Positions 42,965 through 52,153 of a stretch of DNA of 64,000 bases are shown here, one piece after another. A model generated the notes under the pieces. It had not been told where the DNA came from. It made no database searches and worked only from the letters and a program-made list of their open reading frames with translations. Source of the DNA: Brevibacterium sp. CCUG 69071. Its GTDB lineage: Bacteria; Actinomycetota; Actinomycetes; Actinomycetales; Brevibacteriaceae. Both the position numbers and the translations under genes were made by a program. Numbering within the stretch: position 1 is the first letter of the stretch; every line of letters begins with the position of its first letter. The stretch spans positions 59,788-123,787 of the forward strand of contig NZ_PGFV01000009.1 of the NCBI RefSeq assembly GCF_021023135.1, given 5' to 3'.

Positions 42965-44224
42965 TCAGCCCCACACGCCTCGGGTATCGTGCACGATCTT
43001 CTGCGTGAGTAGAGAAGCATCCAGGTTGATGAACTCGTTGTGGTCGACGAGCAGGAGAACGATGTCGGCCTGCTCGATCGCAGTCTCAGTCTCGGTCAGG
43101 GTCACGTTGTCACGGGGCCCCAGCTCAGCCGGAAGCTCTTCGACGTTCGGCTCGACTGCGAGAATCGTCGCTTCAGGAAGCTCCTCAGCCAGACGATTGA
43201 CGATCTGACGAGCCGGGCTCTCACGCAGATCATCGATGTTCGGCTTAAAGGCCAGTCCGAGCGTCGCGATCTTCACTTCGTCGATGCGCTTTGCCTGAGG
43301 AATGAGTTTGTCCAAGACGAACCCGGGCTTCGAGTCGTTGACTTCGCGAGCAGTCTTGATTAGCGGCGACTGCTCCGGAGCTGTTGCGACGATGAACCAC
43401 GGGTCCACGGCGATGCAGTGGCCGCCGACACCGGGGCCCGGTTGCAGAATGTTGACGCGAGGGTGGTGGTTGGCGAGTTCGATGAGTTCCCAGACATTGA
43501 TGTCGAGCCCATCGGCGATCATCGACAGCTCGTTGGCGAAGGCGATGTTGACGTCGCGGTAGGCATTCTCTGTCAGCTTGGATAGCTCTGCCGTCCGCGC
43601 GTCCGTCATGAGGAACTCGCCCTCGCAGAACAGCTGGTAGAGGTCGCGGGCGCGTTCGCCTGCGTTGCCGTTGAGCGTGCCGACGATGCGATCGTTTGTC
43701 CGCAGCTCGATCATGATGCGGCCGGGCAGCACACGCTCGGGGCAGTGAGCGAAGTAGATCGTCTTCGCAGTGTTTTCCTCGAGCGTCAGATCTGGGCGCT
43801 GCGACAGAATCGTGTCGGCCAGGAATTCGGTTGCGCCGGGAGGCGAAGTCGACTCGAGGATGACGAGCTCATTGCCCTCAAGCAGTGGTGCGATCTGCTT
43901 GCCGGCTGTTTCGATGTAGGACAGGTCAGGTACGTGGCCGTCTTTAAAGGGCGTGGGTACGGCGACGATGTAATTGTCGGCGTGTGGAGTCTCGGTTGTA
44001 GCGCGCAGAAAGCCCTGGGAGACGACGCCAGCAACCGTCGTCGACATATCAGGCTCGACGAACGGGACTTTGCCCTGGTTGATGAGGTCGACAGCCTTTT
44101 GGTTGATGTCGACACCGACGACGTTTGCTCCAGAACTGGCCAACACGGCCGCAGTGGGTAGTCCGATGTAGCCGAGGCCGATGACGGAGACCGAAGGGCG
44201 ATTGCTCTCGGGAGTAGGGGTCAT
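42965..44224 (-). CDS. wecC: UDP-N-acetyl-D-mannosamine dehydrogenase
   Basis: A 419-residue UDP-sugar 6-dehydrogenase of the WecC/WbpA type. The N-terminal NAD site is VSVIGLGYIGLPTAAVLA. AVPTPFKD, ESTSPPGATE, AHCPERVLPG, KLTENAYRDVNIAFANEL and the catalytic cysteine in PGPGVGGHCIAVDPWFIV are present. The C-terminal UDP-binding domain has GLAFKPNIDDLRESPA. It oxidises UDP-ManNAc to UDP-ManNAcA. It is divergent from wecB, which makes its substrate; GDP-mannose or UDP-glucose dehydrogenases have different motifs around the substrate loop. Confidence 0.9.
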   Translation of the reverse strand: MTPTPESNRPSVSVIGLGYIGLPTAAVLASSGANVVGVDINQKAVDLINQGKVPFVEPDMSTTVAGVVSQGFLRATTETPHADNYIVAVPTPFKDGHVPDLSYIETAGKQIAPLLEGNELVILESTSPPGATEFLADTILSQRPDLTLEENTAKTIYFAHCPERVLPGRIMIELRTNDRIVGTLNGNAGERARDLYQLFCEGEFLMTDARTAELSKLTENAYRDVNIAFANELSMIADGLDINVWELIELANHHPRVNILQPGPGVGGHCIAVDPWFIVATAPEQSPLIKTAREVNDSKPGFVLDKLIPQAKRIDEVKIATLGLAFKPNIDDLRESPARQIVNRLAEELPEATILAVEPNVEELPAELGPRDNVTLTETETAIEQADIVLLLVDHNEFINLDASLLTQKIVHDTRGVWG

Positions 44225-44564
44225 AGATCTTCTCTCTGGGTTCTAGTGGCGGCGATGGAAATCTGCTGTCAGCTACCGCTGCACTGCGTGACACACGACA
44301 GGTGAAATGTTATTGGATAATGTCGCGGCCACGAAACAGTGGGCGGTTCAAGCCGCTATTGGTGATGTGGCCCACCTTGCGAGTCAAGGTTCGGTAAACT
44401 TACCGTGTATTTTTTCTCTTCAGGATAGGCCCACTGTGGAGATGTGATTGAATTCTGTAAAAAGTGAAGAACTGTTCGCGCACCTCGGCGGGTCTGGCCT
44501 TGAGTCAACGGTCGGCCCGCCTTTGTGCGTTGGGAATTGGTCTTCAAGTCACGAAGGAGTTGCA
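44225..44564. promoter_or_regulatory. Divergent wecC/wecB promoter region with an inverted repeat
   Basis: A 340-bp AT-richer gap between the divergent genes. It contains the inverted repeat CGGTAA-AC-TTACCG at 44392-44405 and a T-run (gtattttttctctt) just after it. The frame of wecB is open through part of this gap (from 44448) but has no ribosome site there. No other gene is supported. Confidence 0.5.
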
Positions 44565-45707
44565 TTGAGCGCTGGCAAGTCAGGTATCCCCCCGAAGGTC
44601 ATGGTTGTGTATGGAACCAGGCCAGAGGCGATCAAGGTGGCCCCGGTGATCAAGGCTCTTGAAGCGGATCCGAATCTTGAGCCGATCGTCGTCGTCACTG
44701 CTCAGCACCGTGAGATGCTCGACCAGGTGAACCAGGTGTTCGAAATCGAACCCGATGTGGACCTCAACCTCATGGCGCACGGACAGACCCTCAATACCAT
44801 CGCGGGCAGCGTCATCAGCAAGATCGACGATGTGCTTGCCGACCACGAACCAGATGCGGTTGTCGTCCAGGGTGACACCACGACGGTGATGGGAGCGGCA
44901 ATCGCGGCATTCAATCGGGAGATTCCAGTGGTCCACCTCGAAGCTGGACTCCGCAGTGGGGATATCAATTCACCGTTCCCCGAAGAGGCCAATCGGAAGA
45001 TCGTCTCCCAGATCGCTCGCGTGCATCTCGCACCGACTATGGTTTCTCGGAGCAATCTGCTCGCGGACGGGGTACCTGATGAGAATATCCACGTCATCGG
45101 CAATACGGTCATCGACGCTCTGCAGTGGGCCGTTGAGCGCCCGGTCGAATTCAGCCTTCCTGAGCTTCAGGCGCTGGAGACTGATGAGCGCCGAGTTCTG
45201 CTGGTAACCACCCACCGCCGAGAGAACCTCGGCGACAACATGGTGAACATCGGCAAGGCTATGCGACACCTGGCTGCCCAATATCCCGATCTGCTCATCG
45301 TCTGGCCCGCGCACAAGAACCCCAAGGTCCGCGCGTCGATCGCCCCTCAGATCGAAGACCTCGACAATGTGATCTCAATCGAGCCCGTTGAGTACGGCGA
45401 GTTCTCGCACCTCATCAACGCCTCCGACATCGTGCTCACCGACTCGGGAGGAATCCAGGAAGAGGCCCCCAGCCTGGGCAAGCCGGTTCTGGTTCTCCGA
45501 GAGAACACGGAACGCCCCGAAGCTGTGGATGCGGGTACGGTGAAGTTGATCGGTACTGCAACCGAGAAGATCATCTCCGAGGTTTCACGACTCCTCGACG
45601 ATAAGAAGTCTTACCGGGACATGGCCAATGCTGTGAATCCCTACGGTGACGGCCATTCGGCCGGTCGCAGCGTCGATATTCTCAACGAGCTTCTCGGCGA
45701 CAACTGA
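44565..45707 (+). CDS. wecB: UDP-N-acetylglucosamine 2-epimerase (non-hydrolysing)
   Basis: A 380-residue WecB/MnaA enzyme. Visible: VMVVYGTRPEAIKVAPVIKAL, TAQHREMLDQV, VQGDTTTVMGAAIAAF, HLEAGLRSGD, PFPEEANRKIVSQIA, TTHRRENLGD, DSGGIQEEAPSLGKPVLVLRENTERPEA and the C-terminal MANAVNPYGDG. It converts UDP-GlcNAc to UDP-ManNAc, the substrate of WecC. TTG 44565 was chosen because GAAGGAG stands 5 bases upstream and the length then fits the family. It converges on the next glycosyltransferase gene with 8 bases between stops. Confidence 0.93.
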   Translation: MSAGKSGIPPKVMVVYGTRPEAIKVAPVIKALEADPNLEPIVVVTAQHREMLDQVNQVFEIEPDVDLNLMAHGQTLNTIAGSVISKIDDVLADHEPDAVVVQGDTTTVMGAAIAAFNREIPVVHLEAGLRSGDINSPFPEEANRKIVSQIARVHLAPTMVSRSNLLADGVPDENIHVIGNTVIDALQWAVERPVEFSLPELQALETDERRVLLVTTHRRENLGDNMVNIGKAMRHLAAQYPDLLIVWPAHKNPKVRASIAPQIEDLDNVISIEPVEYGEFSHLINASDIVLTDSGGIQEEAPSLGKPVLVLRENTERPEAVDAGTVKLIGTATEKIISEVSRLLDDKKSYRDMANAVNPYGDGHSAGRSVDILNELLGDN

Positions 45708-45715
45708 ACCTTCGG

Positions 45716-47599
45716 TCAGAAGCAGTAGTGTCCACGGCTGAAACCGAAACTGTGGACATTGCTGTTGGCCAACAGCAGATCGTCGTCGACAGTCCACGTA
45801 TGACTATGCGAGTCACGAACTTGGACGAAGTTGAAACGGTCTGCAGAGTAGATTCGAGCTCCGTCTGAGACGAGTCGCCGTTGCAGGTCGGTATCTTCGC
45901 CCAGAGTGCGATCGGCGAATGGAGTTCGACGGAACAGCTCTCTGCTCCCCATCAAGGTGGGGCCCATGACAAGATCGGTGAAACGGTGCTCGCGTTCGGG
46001 GAACCGGCACATGACGATGTCACGATTGCGCAGGTGAAGGTAGTGAGCCTGCTTGCCGACGAGATCCGCATTTGAATAGCGCAGAGCTGCGAGCTGGTCC
46101 GTCAGATAGTGCTCACCGTAGACGTCGTCATCATCCATCTTGGCGATGACGTCGCCAGATGCCGCTTCGATGCCGCGGTTAAGGCACGCGCCCAGGGAAT
46201 CCGAGCCCGGGGCCTCGAGCAGTATCAGGTTTTCGATCCCCAGCTCGGTTGCATAATTCAGCACCTCCGGCGATGAAACGAACCCGTGTTGGACGATGAT
46301 GAGCTCTCGATTCTCAATCTTCTGCGCTGCGTGCGTCTCAAGGACGTTGCTGAGGTGTCCCGGGCGATTCGTCGAGACCACGACAGACACGGAACGAGGA
46401 ATCGGATCGCTGTACTCGACTCCAAGGGAGTCCATGATCGTCATCGCGCGATGAGTGTAGGTGTGTTCGTTCCAGATGCGCCGTTGCGCGAGATGCACCG
46501 TGCGGTCTCGAAGTTCACCGCTTCTCACATATGCTCTGAGGGTGAGTTCGGCTTCTTCTTGCGTCTCAGGCTGAGGGAGCTCTGAAAGTGGGAAGAACCG
46601 CTTCGTCGCTTCACTGGGGGTCGAGATGACCGGAGTTCCGGCGGCGGTGATCTCGAAAATGCGCCTCGCGCACATACTTGGCGAATCGACCACCGAGTTC
46701 ACATTGAGGAATGCCTTGTAGTTCTTGTAGGCCGTCAGAAGGTTTCGGTAAGGCAGAGACCCAACGACTCTTTCGGCCAGAGTACCGGGAAATTGATAGC
46801 GCTCGTCGTCGCCGAGGAACCGGGAGAAGATCTCAAGTCCGTGCTCCATCCGAGGGGACACGTTATCGGCGGCTCCCAAGAGCAGGTCCATCTGAGCTCG
46901 TCGCTCGGGGAATTTATGAGTGAAGTACATCCCCGCGAATGCGATATCGCGTGTGGCGTAATTGTGCGCAGGTCGGACTGGAGAATGAATTGCGGGTTGA
47001 GCGGCGAACGCCAAAGCGGCGATGCGGTCATGCCCGAGATGTTTCCTGTACTGGTGGACAAGTCGCACGTCGCTGGTGAAGACGACATCGAATAGCTTGG
47101 CCAGTGGAAGGAAATCGTCGAAATGGGGAGGATCTTCCTTGTTCCAGAACACTGTTGGGATTCTGCGATGACGACACTCTGCCAGCAGTTCGACAACCTC
47201 GGGGCTTGGTCCGGTGGTGCCGGTGAGCTTGAACTTCCAGTCCCCACCGTTGCCATTCCACGCTGATTCGATGAAGACGAAGTCGACCGAGTCCAGCTGC
47301 GATGTCCATCCATCGCGTTTCAGTGGGACAGCCGCCCATTCGTAACCGAAGCTCTCCGCTGAGAACTCGTCGAGGATGGTGCCGACTCTGAGATCGTCGA
47401 AGACAGGCCGACGATCGGACTTCGGAGCTGCAGGAAACGCCTCTAGCAGATTGTCTGCAGTGAGCTGGTCGGTCGTCCGTCCATCGGCAACGCCTTGGTG
47501 AAGATTCCGACGGCGCCTCCACTTCAAGAATTGAGCTGGGCCGCCGTGGCGCAGATGCCAGAGACCGGTCCGCAATGTGCGAAGAGGAGTTTGAGGCAC
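45716..47599 (-). CDS. Two-domain glycosyltransferase (CgeB/GT4-like plus GT2)
   Basis: A 627-residue cytoplasmic protein. The N-terminal half (about 60-390) resembles CgeB/glycosyltransferase-1 proteins (FVFIESAWNGNGGDWKF, PTVFWNKEDPPHFDDF, FEITAAGTPVISTPSEATKRFF). The C-terminal half (about 400-600) is a GT-A family 2 domain (SVSVVVSTNRPGHL, NRGIEAASGDVIAKMDDDDVYGEHYL with the DxD near residue 488, and EDTDLQRRLV). Two transferases in one chain suggest it adds two sugars or a repeat. The start is a GTG at 47599 with AAAGGAT upstream. It is divergent from the CapD-like gene. Confidence 0.87.
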   Translation of the reverse strand: MPQTPLRTLRTGLWHLRHGGPAQFLKWRRRRNLHQGVADGRTTDQLTADNLLEAFPAAPKSDRRPVFDDLRVGTILDEFSAESFGYEWAAVPLKRDGWTSQLDSVDFVFIESAWNGNGGDWKFKLTGTTGPSPEVVELLAECRHRRIPTVFWNKEDPPHFDDFLPLAKLFDVVFTSDVRLVHQYRKHLGHDRIAALAFAAQPAIHSPVRPAHNYATRDIAFAGMYFTHKFPERRAQMDLLLGAADNVSPRMEHGLEIFSRFLGDDERYQFPGTLAERVVGSLPYRNLLTAYKNYKAFLNVNSVVDSPSMCARRIFEITAAGTPVISTPSEATKRFFPLSELPQPETQEEAELTLRAYVRSGELRDRTVHLAQRRIWNEHTYTHRAMTIMDSLGVEYSDPIPRSVSVVVSTNRPGHLSNVLETHAAQKIENRELIIVQHGFVSSPEVLNYATELGIENLILLEAPGSDSLGACLNRGIEAASGDVIAKMDDDDVYGEHYLTDQLAALRYSNADLVGKQAHYLHLRNRDIVMCRFPEREHRFTDLVMGPTLMGSRELFRRTPFADRTLGEDTDLQRRLVSDGARIYSADRFNFVQVRDSHSHTWTVDDDLLLANSNVHSFGFSRGHYCF

Positions 47600-47883
47600 A
47601 GTAGGATCCTTTCGACCTGATCAGAATCGCGCAAGTCCTGTTTCGCAGAGACCCGAATCAAGTAGGCACGAACATTACGGGATTTATCACACTCTACTTG
47701 CAGTGGGGCAACCGAAATGAAACCATTTCTTAACGCTTTCAACTGTCTTCCTGTGCGGAAGCTGACAAGCCCAATAGTACAATCAAGAGGTTGCAAGAAG
47801 CTCGGTCGGATGCTGCGAGATGTATACGGCGCAATCGTAGACTGAGTTGAACCAGACCATGTAGGACGAGGGAAAAGAGGACA

Positions 47884-49860
47884 GTGGGAAGCAACACAGG
47901 GCCCATTCCCTCACGGACCCCAATGAGACGGCACGGCAGAGCGATGGCGCTGTCACTCATCGATGGTCTCGTGTTCGCGTTCCTCGTCGTATCGATGACG
48001 TTCGTGAGGTACGACTTCCATGCGTCTCTGGTAAACGTGCCGGGAGTGCTCGTCTGTTCGGCGGTCGGTTTGATCGTCTTTCTCATCGGCGGGCCCCTGG
48101 CGATCTACCGCGGTCGCTACCGACGGGGTTCGACCGATCAGTTCGCCGCAATCGTGGGAACGGTTGCTCTGGGTGTCGGCATCATGTGGGTGGCCGAATT
48201 CGCCTTCGCCAGTCGACTGCTCATCCCGACCAGCGTCCCCATTACGGCGGGAGCGCTCATGGTCGTGGTCAAGAGCCTCGAGAACTGGATTCGTCGCAAC
48301 TTGAGGCAACGCAGCCTCACCACGTCCGGTGCGTCCCGGCCCACGATTGTCGTCGGCGCGGGGAACAAGGGCATGCTCGCCCTCGATATGATCGCTCAGG
48401 ACACGCACAGCGAATTCGTCGCTGTCGGCATCCTCGACGACGACCCTGCTAAGCGGCATCTGCGCTACAACGGAATCCGCGTGCTCGGACCGATCGCCGA
48501 TATCGCCACCCATGTCGATCGCACCGGTGCCGGGGCTGTCATCATTGCGATCGCTGACCTGCCGCCCGAAGAGCTCTCCCGTATCGCGTCGAATCTCGAA
48601 TCCCGGCCGGTCGAGATCAAGATCATGCCGAAACTCTCGGACTCCGCGTTGGCACGTCCCGAGCCGGACGTCCATGACGTCGCTGACCTGCGTCACCGCA
48701 GCTTCCGCGATGTCAGCCTAGAAGACCTCATCGGACGCAAGCCGATCTCGACGAATATCGACGACATCGCCTCGGCGATCACCGGCAAGGTTGTCCTCGT
48801 CACCGGTGCAGGCGGCTCCATCGGCTCACAATTGTGCCGTCAGGTCGCCCGGTTCGATCCGGCCCGACTCATTATGACCGACCGGGACGAATCCGGCCTG
48901 CACGCCACTGAGCTCGGCCTCGAGGGGTCAGCCCTTCTGACCAATGATGACCTCGTCCTCGGAGATCTGCGAGATCCGGCATTCATCGATATCCTCGTCG
49001 CTGAGGCGAAGCCGGACATCATCTTCCACGCTGCGGCTCTCAAACACTTGACTTTCCTAGAGCGTTTCCCGGAGCAGGCAGTGCGCACGAACATCGGAGC
49101 CAGTCTCGATCTGCTCAATGCAGCGGTGGCTCACGACGTCGATGCCTTCGTCCATATCTCCACCGACAAAGCCGCAGGTGCGACCTCAGTGCTGGGGCGG
49201 ACGAAGTTCTCCATCGAACGGGCGATCGCCTCTGTGGCCGCGGCAACCGGACGACGCTATATGTCGGTGCGGTTCGGCAATGTGCTCGGTTCCCGGGGGT
49301 CCGTGCTCGAGACGTTTGTGGCCCAGGTGGCGGCCGGTGATCCTGTCACAGTCACCGACCCGGAGGTCACTCGATACTTCATGACGGCCGATGAAGCCTG
49401 TGAACTGGTTCTGCAGGCTGCGGCGATCGGTGGCCCCGGAGAGACCTTGGTCCTCGACATGGGCGAACCGATCCGCATCGATGACCTCGCCAAGCGAGTG
49501 ATCGCGCTGTCGGGTCGCAGTGATGCTCAGATCGTCTACACGGGTCTGCGCCCGGGGGAGAAGCTGACTGAAGCCCTTCTGTCGCCCGGAGAGGTCGACA
49601 GTCGACCCACCCATCCGCTGATCACTCAGGTGCCGATCGCTCCGATCGATCTGGAGAAGCTCGGCGATCTGGTCGCCGAATCTCGTGCCCCGCAGGTCTT
49701 CACCCACCGGTCGAGTCTCGAGGAGCATCTGACGAGCCTCCTCGCCTCCGAGGAGGTCCCGGTCACCGACGACGCAGCGATCGCCATCGCCCCGGATCCG
49801 GCATCATCAGGAGCCTCCGAGCCCGACACAGACGCTCATGACACCGGAGTCGGACTCTGA
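47884..49860 (+). CDS. CapD/PglF-type NDP-sugar 4,6-dehydratase/epimerase, membrane-bound
   Basis: A 658-residue polysaccharide-biosynthesis protein. Four N-terminal membrane spans (about 20-130), a CoA-binding-like Rossmann domain (about 150-245; IVVGAGNKGMLALDMI), and an SDR domain (about 300-600) with VLVTGAGGSIGSQLCRQV, MTDRDESGLHATEL, HAAALKHL, HISTDKAAGATSVLGRTK, and GLRPGEKLTEALL. Members convert UDP-GlcNAc to a 4-keto-6-deoxy sugar, the start of bacillosamine/QuiNAc/FucNAc routes. The GTG at 47884 is the probable start. The 3' end overlaps the phosphoglycosyltransferase gene by one base. Confidence 0.92.
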   Translation: MGSNTGPIPSRTPMRRHGRAMALSLIDGLVFAFLVVSMTFVRYDFHASLVNVPGVLVCSAVGLIVFLIGGPLAIYRGRYRRGSTDQFAAIVGTVALGVGIMWVAEFAFASRLLIPTSVPITAGALMVVVKSLENWIRRNLRQRSLTTSGASRPTIVVGAGNKGMLALDMIAQDTHSEFVAVGILDDDPAKRHLRYNGIRVLGPIADIATHVDRTGAGAVIIAIADLPPEELSRIASNLESRPVEIKIMPKLSDSALARPEPDVHDVADLRHRSFRDVSLEDLIGRKPISTNIDDIASAITGKVVLVTGAGGSIGSQLCRQVARFDPARLIMTDRDESGLHATELGLEGSALLTNDDLVLGDLRDPAFIDILVAEAKPDIIFHAAALKHLTFLERFPEQAVRTNIGASLDLLNAAVAHDVDAFVHISTDKAAGATSVLGRTKFSIERAIASVAAATGRRYMSVRFGNVLGSRGSVLETFVAQVAAGDPVTVTDPEVTRYFMTADEACELVLQAAAIGGPGETLVLDMGEPIRIDDLAKRVIALSGRSDAQIVYTGLRPGEKLTEALLSPGEVDSRPTHPLITQVPIAPIDLEKLGDLVAESRAPQVFTHRSSLEEHLTSLLASEEVPVTDDAAIAIAPDPASSGASEPDTDAHDTGVGL

Positions 49861-50897
49861 TGCCTCTGCAGTCGCTGGTGATCCTGGTTGTGGCCGCGGT
49901 GGTCACGGCTCTCAGCGCCCTCATCGCCTTTCCGCTGCTCCGCCGAGCGGGGGTCGTCGATGTCCCCTCTCATCGCTCCTCGCATACTATGTCGACCGTC
50001 CGCGGCGGGGGAATCGCCATCGGCTGCGGCATCACTGTGGCGACGGTTCTCGCCATGGTGTGGACTGTCAGCGAAGATGGGGTCTTCGGCCTCGGCGGAA
50101 CCCTCCTGCCGATCGGTTTCCTGGTCCTGACCTGGTGCTATTCGGCCATCGGGATGAGCGATGATCTCGACTCCCTGCGCCCCGCCGGGCGGCTGATCGG
50201 ACAGGTCATCCTGGCTCTGCTGTTCAGCGCCATCATCGCAATGTTCTCAACACAGGGAGTCGCTCACGTCATCGCCTTCGCGGTTATCGGCGTAGCCACT
50301 GTCAACGCCGTGAACTTCGTCGACGGACTCAACGGGTATGTCACCGAGTGGACCATCGTCACCGCTGGATGGTTCGCCTTCGTTGGGTCCTGGGTGGGCG
50401 AGAGCGATATTGCGCTGCTCGCTCTGGCGTTGGTCGGGGCTGCTGTCGGGTTCCTCCCATTCAACCTCGGTCGGGCCAAGGCGTTCCTCGGAGACACAGG
50501 AAGCTACGGGATCGGGGCGGCAGTATTCGCTCTCGCGGTCTGGCTGTTCGTTCAAGGCGTCCCGATCGTCGTCATCATCGCACCGATGATCTTCGTCTTC
50601 TTCGACGTCGGACTCACTTTGGTCCTGCGCTTGTTTCGAGGGGAGAATATCCTCTTGCCTCATCGTGAACACATCTACCAGCGGATCCAGCAGGCAGGGT
50701 GGCCGCACAGCTCTGTCTCGCTCTTCCACGCCTCGCTGTGTGTCCTCGCGTGCATCATGGCTATACCGACGCTGCTGAGCGGCAACACGGCGACGACGTA
50801 TCCTGCCCATGTGTTCTGGGTTGTGCTGCTTGCTCTCTACGCGCTGCTGCCGCTGTGGCTGCGGCGACGCGCTCAGAAGGAGGTGGCAACCGCATGA
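49860..50897 (+). CDS. WecA/WbpL-type polyprenyl-phosphate phosphoglycosyltransferase
   Basis: A 345-residue protein with about 10-11 membrane spans. Family motifs: RRAGVVDVPSHRSSHTMSTVRGGGIAI, the Mg-binding pair IGMSDDLDSLRP, NAVNFVDGLNGY, FNLGRAKAFLGDTGSYGIGAAV, and LPHREHIYQR. It transfers a HexNAc-1-phosphate to undecaprenyl phosphate and so starts the lipid-linked glycan. The R-H-S substrate region and the preceding CapD-like gene suggest a 6-deoxy-HexNAc donor, but GlcNAc is possible. It overlaps the next gene by ATGA. Confidence 0.92.
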   Translation: MPLQSLVILVVAAVVTALSALIAFPLLRRAGVVDVPSHRSSHTMSTVRGGGIAIGCGITVATVLAMVWTVSEDGVFGLGGTLLPIGFLVLTWCYSAIGMSDDLDSLRPAGRLIGQVILALLFSAIIAMFSTQGVAHVIAFAVIGVATVNAVNFVDGLNGYVTEWTIVTAGWFAFVGSWVGESDIALLALALVGAAVGFLPFNLGRAKAFLGDTGSYGIGAAVFALAVWLFVQGVPIVVIIAPMIFVFFDVGLTLVLRLFRGENILLPHREHIYQRIQQAGWPHSSVSLFHASLCVLACIMAIPTLLSGNTATTYPAHVFWVVLLALYALLPLWLRRRAQKEVATA

Positions 50898-52153
50898 GGA
50901 TCCTCCTGCTCAGTCACTACTACTGGCCCGAGGTCGGCGCCCCGCAGCGCAGATGGGCGACACTCGTCAGTCATTTTGTCGACCGAGGGCACCAGGTCAT
51001 TGTCGCCGCTCCTCATCCACACTATCCGCACACCAGGCGCGATGAGTTCTTCGGTTCCCAGGTCGGACGTCTGCGGAGACGGGTTGCGGCGAAACTCGGC
51101 GGAACGTGGGAGACGGGCGAGCTGGGGGAGCGGATCATTCGTGTGCCCTACCTGCACAGCGGAAGCTCCATGGCTCGGCAGTTGCTCGACCAAGGAGTCG
51201 CCTCGGCAGGAGCCGTCAACGCAATCATCGGCAGAATGCGCGGTCCGCACAGACCCGATGTCGTCATCTCGACGACGCCGGCACTGCCGTTCCTCTTCGC
51301 GGGGGATATCATCGCCCGAGCACTGCGTGTTCCTCATATCGCCGAGGTGCGAGATGTCTGGCCCGATCTCATCAGCGATCTGGCACTGGTGACGAACGCA
51401 ATCGGAAAGTACATTCCTCGGGCCGCGACATCCTATCTCGAGGAGAAGGTCCTTCCCGGACTGCTTACCGTCGTTCAGCGACGAGCCTCTGCGGTTGTCG
51501 TGACGACCGAAAGCTTTCGCTACCTCCTTGAACGCAGGGGCATCCATGCCGAGGTCGTCCGCAGCGGTGTCGCACGGTCAGAGATCGACCAGACGCCTCA
51601 TGAGTGCACCGCAGACGATAGAGATACCAAACTGCTCTATGTCGGTACCGTCGGTCGGTCACAGGATCTTGCCTCCGTGATCGCTGCGGCCTCCAGGACC
51701 CCCGGAATCAAGGTCCGCATTGTCGGCGACGGTGCCGACAGATTGAACCTCCAGACTCTCGCCGGAACACTCGGAGCACCGGTTGAGTTCTTCGAACAGA
51801 CGACCGGTCAAGCCCTCGCCGAACATTGGGAGTGGGCCGACGCAGGGCTCGTCAGTCTCGGCGATGTCCCCGCTCATTCGCTCACTGTGCCATCGAAGCT
51901 CTATTCGCTCATGGCTCGTCGAGTGCCGATTCTCGGTGTTGTGGCAGGAGAAGCGGCCGAGATCATCAGCGAGAACCAGGCCGGCGTCGTTGCTCGGCCT
52001 GGAGATGTGGATTCGATCGTCACAGCGATGCAGGCACTGGTACAGGGTGTTGAGAGCCCGGACGACGCCGGACATCGGTGGGTGGTCGACCATGCATGCG
52101 TCGACGTGATGGGCGCCGAATATGACCAGATCCTTGAGCAGGTGCGGTCATGA
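50894..52153 (+). CDS. Glycosyltransferase family 4 (WbuB-like)
   Basis: A 419-residue GT-B transferase. The N-terminal domain begins MRILLLSHYYWPEVGAPQRRWATLVSHFVDRGHQV and has the motif VISTTPALPFLFAGDIIARALRVPHIAEVRDVWPD. The donor domain has LLYVGTVGRSQDL, VRIVGDGADR and the late SLTVPSKLYSLMARRVPILGVVAGEAAEII. This pattern is typical of WbuB/WcfE-like enzymes that follow the initiating transferase. Start and stop both overlap neighbours by ATGA. Confidence 0.9.
   Translation: MRILLLSHYYWPEVGAPQRRWATLVSHFVDRGHQVIVAAPHPHYPHTRRDEFFGSQVGRLRRRVAAKLGGTWETGELGERIIRVPYLHSGSSMARQLLDQGVASAGAVNAIIGRMRGPHRPDVVISTTPALPFLFAGDIIARALRVPHIAEVRDVWPDLISDLALVTNAIGKYIPRAATSYLEEKVLPGLLTVVQRRASAVVVTTESFRYLLERRGIHAEVVRSGVARSEIDQTPHECTADDRDTKLLYVGTVGRSQDLASVIAAASRTPGIKVRIVGDGADRLNLQTLAGTLGAPVEFFEQTTGQALAEHWEWADAGLVSLGDVPAHSLTVPSKLYSLMARRVPILGVVAGEAAEIISENQAGVVARPGDVDSIVTAMQALVQGVESPDDAGHRWVVDHACVDVMGAEYDQILEQVRS

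Noticed and set aside
44448..44564. Upstream 39-codon extension of wecB
   Set aside because: No ribosome site, AT-rich leader-like sequence; the TTG at 44565 has GAAGGAG and gives the usual family length.
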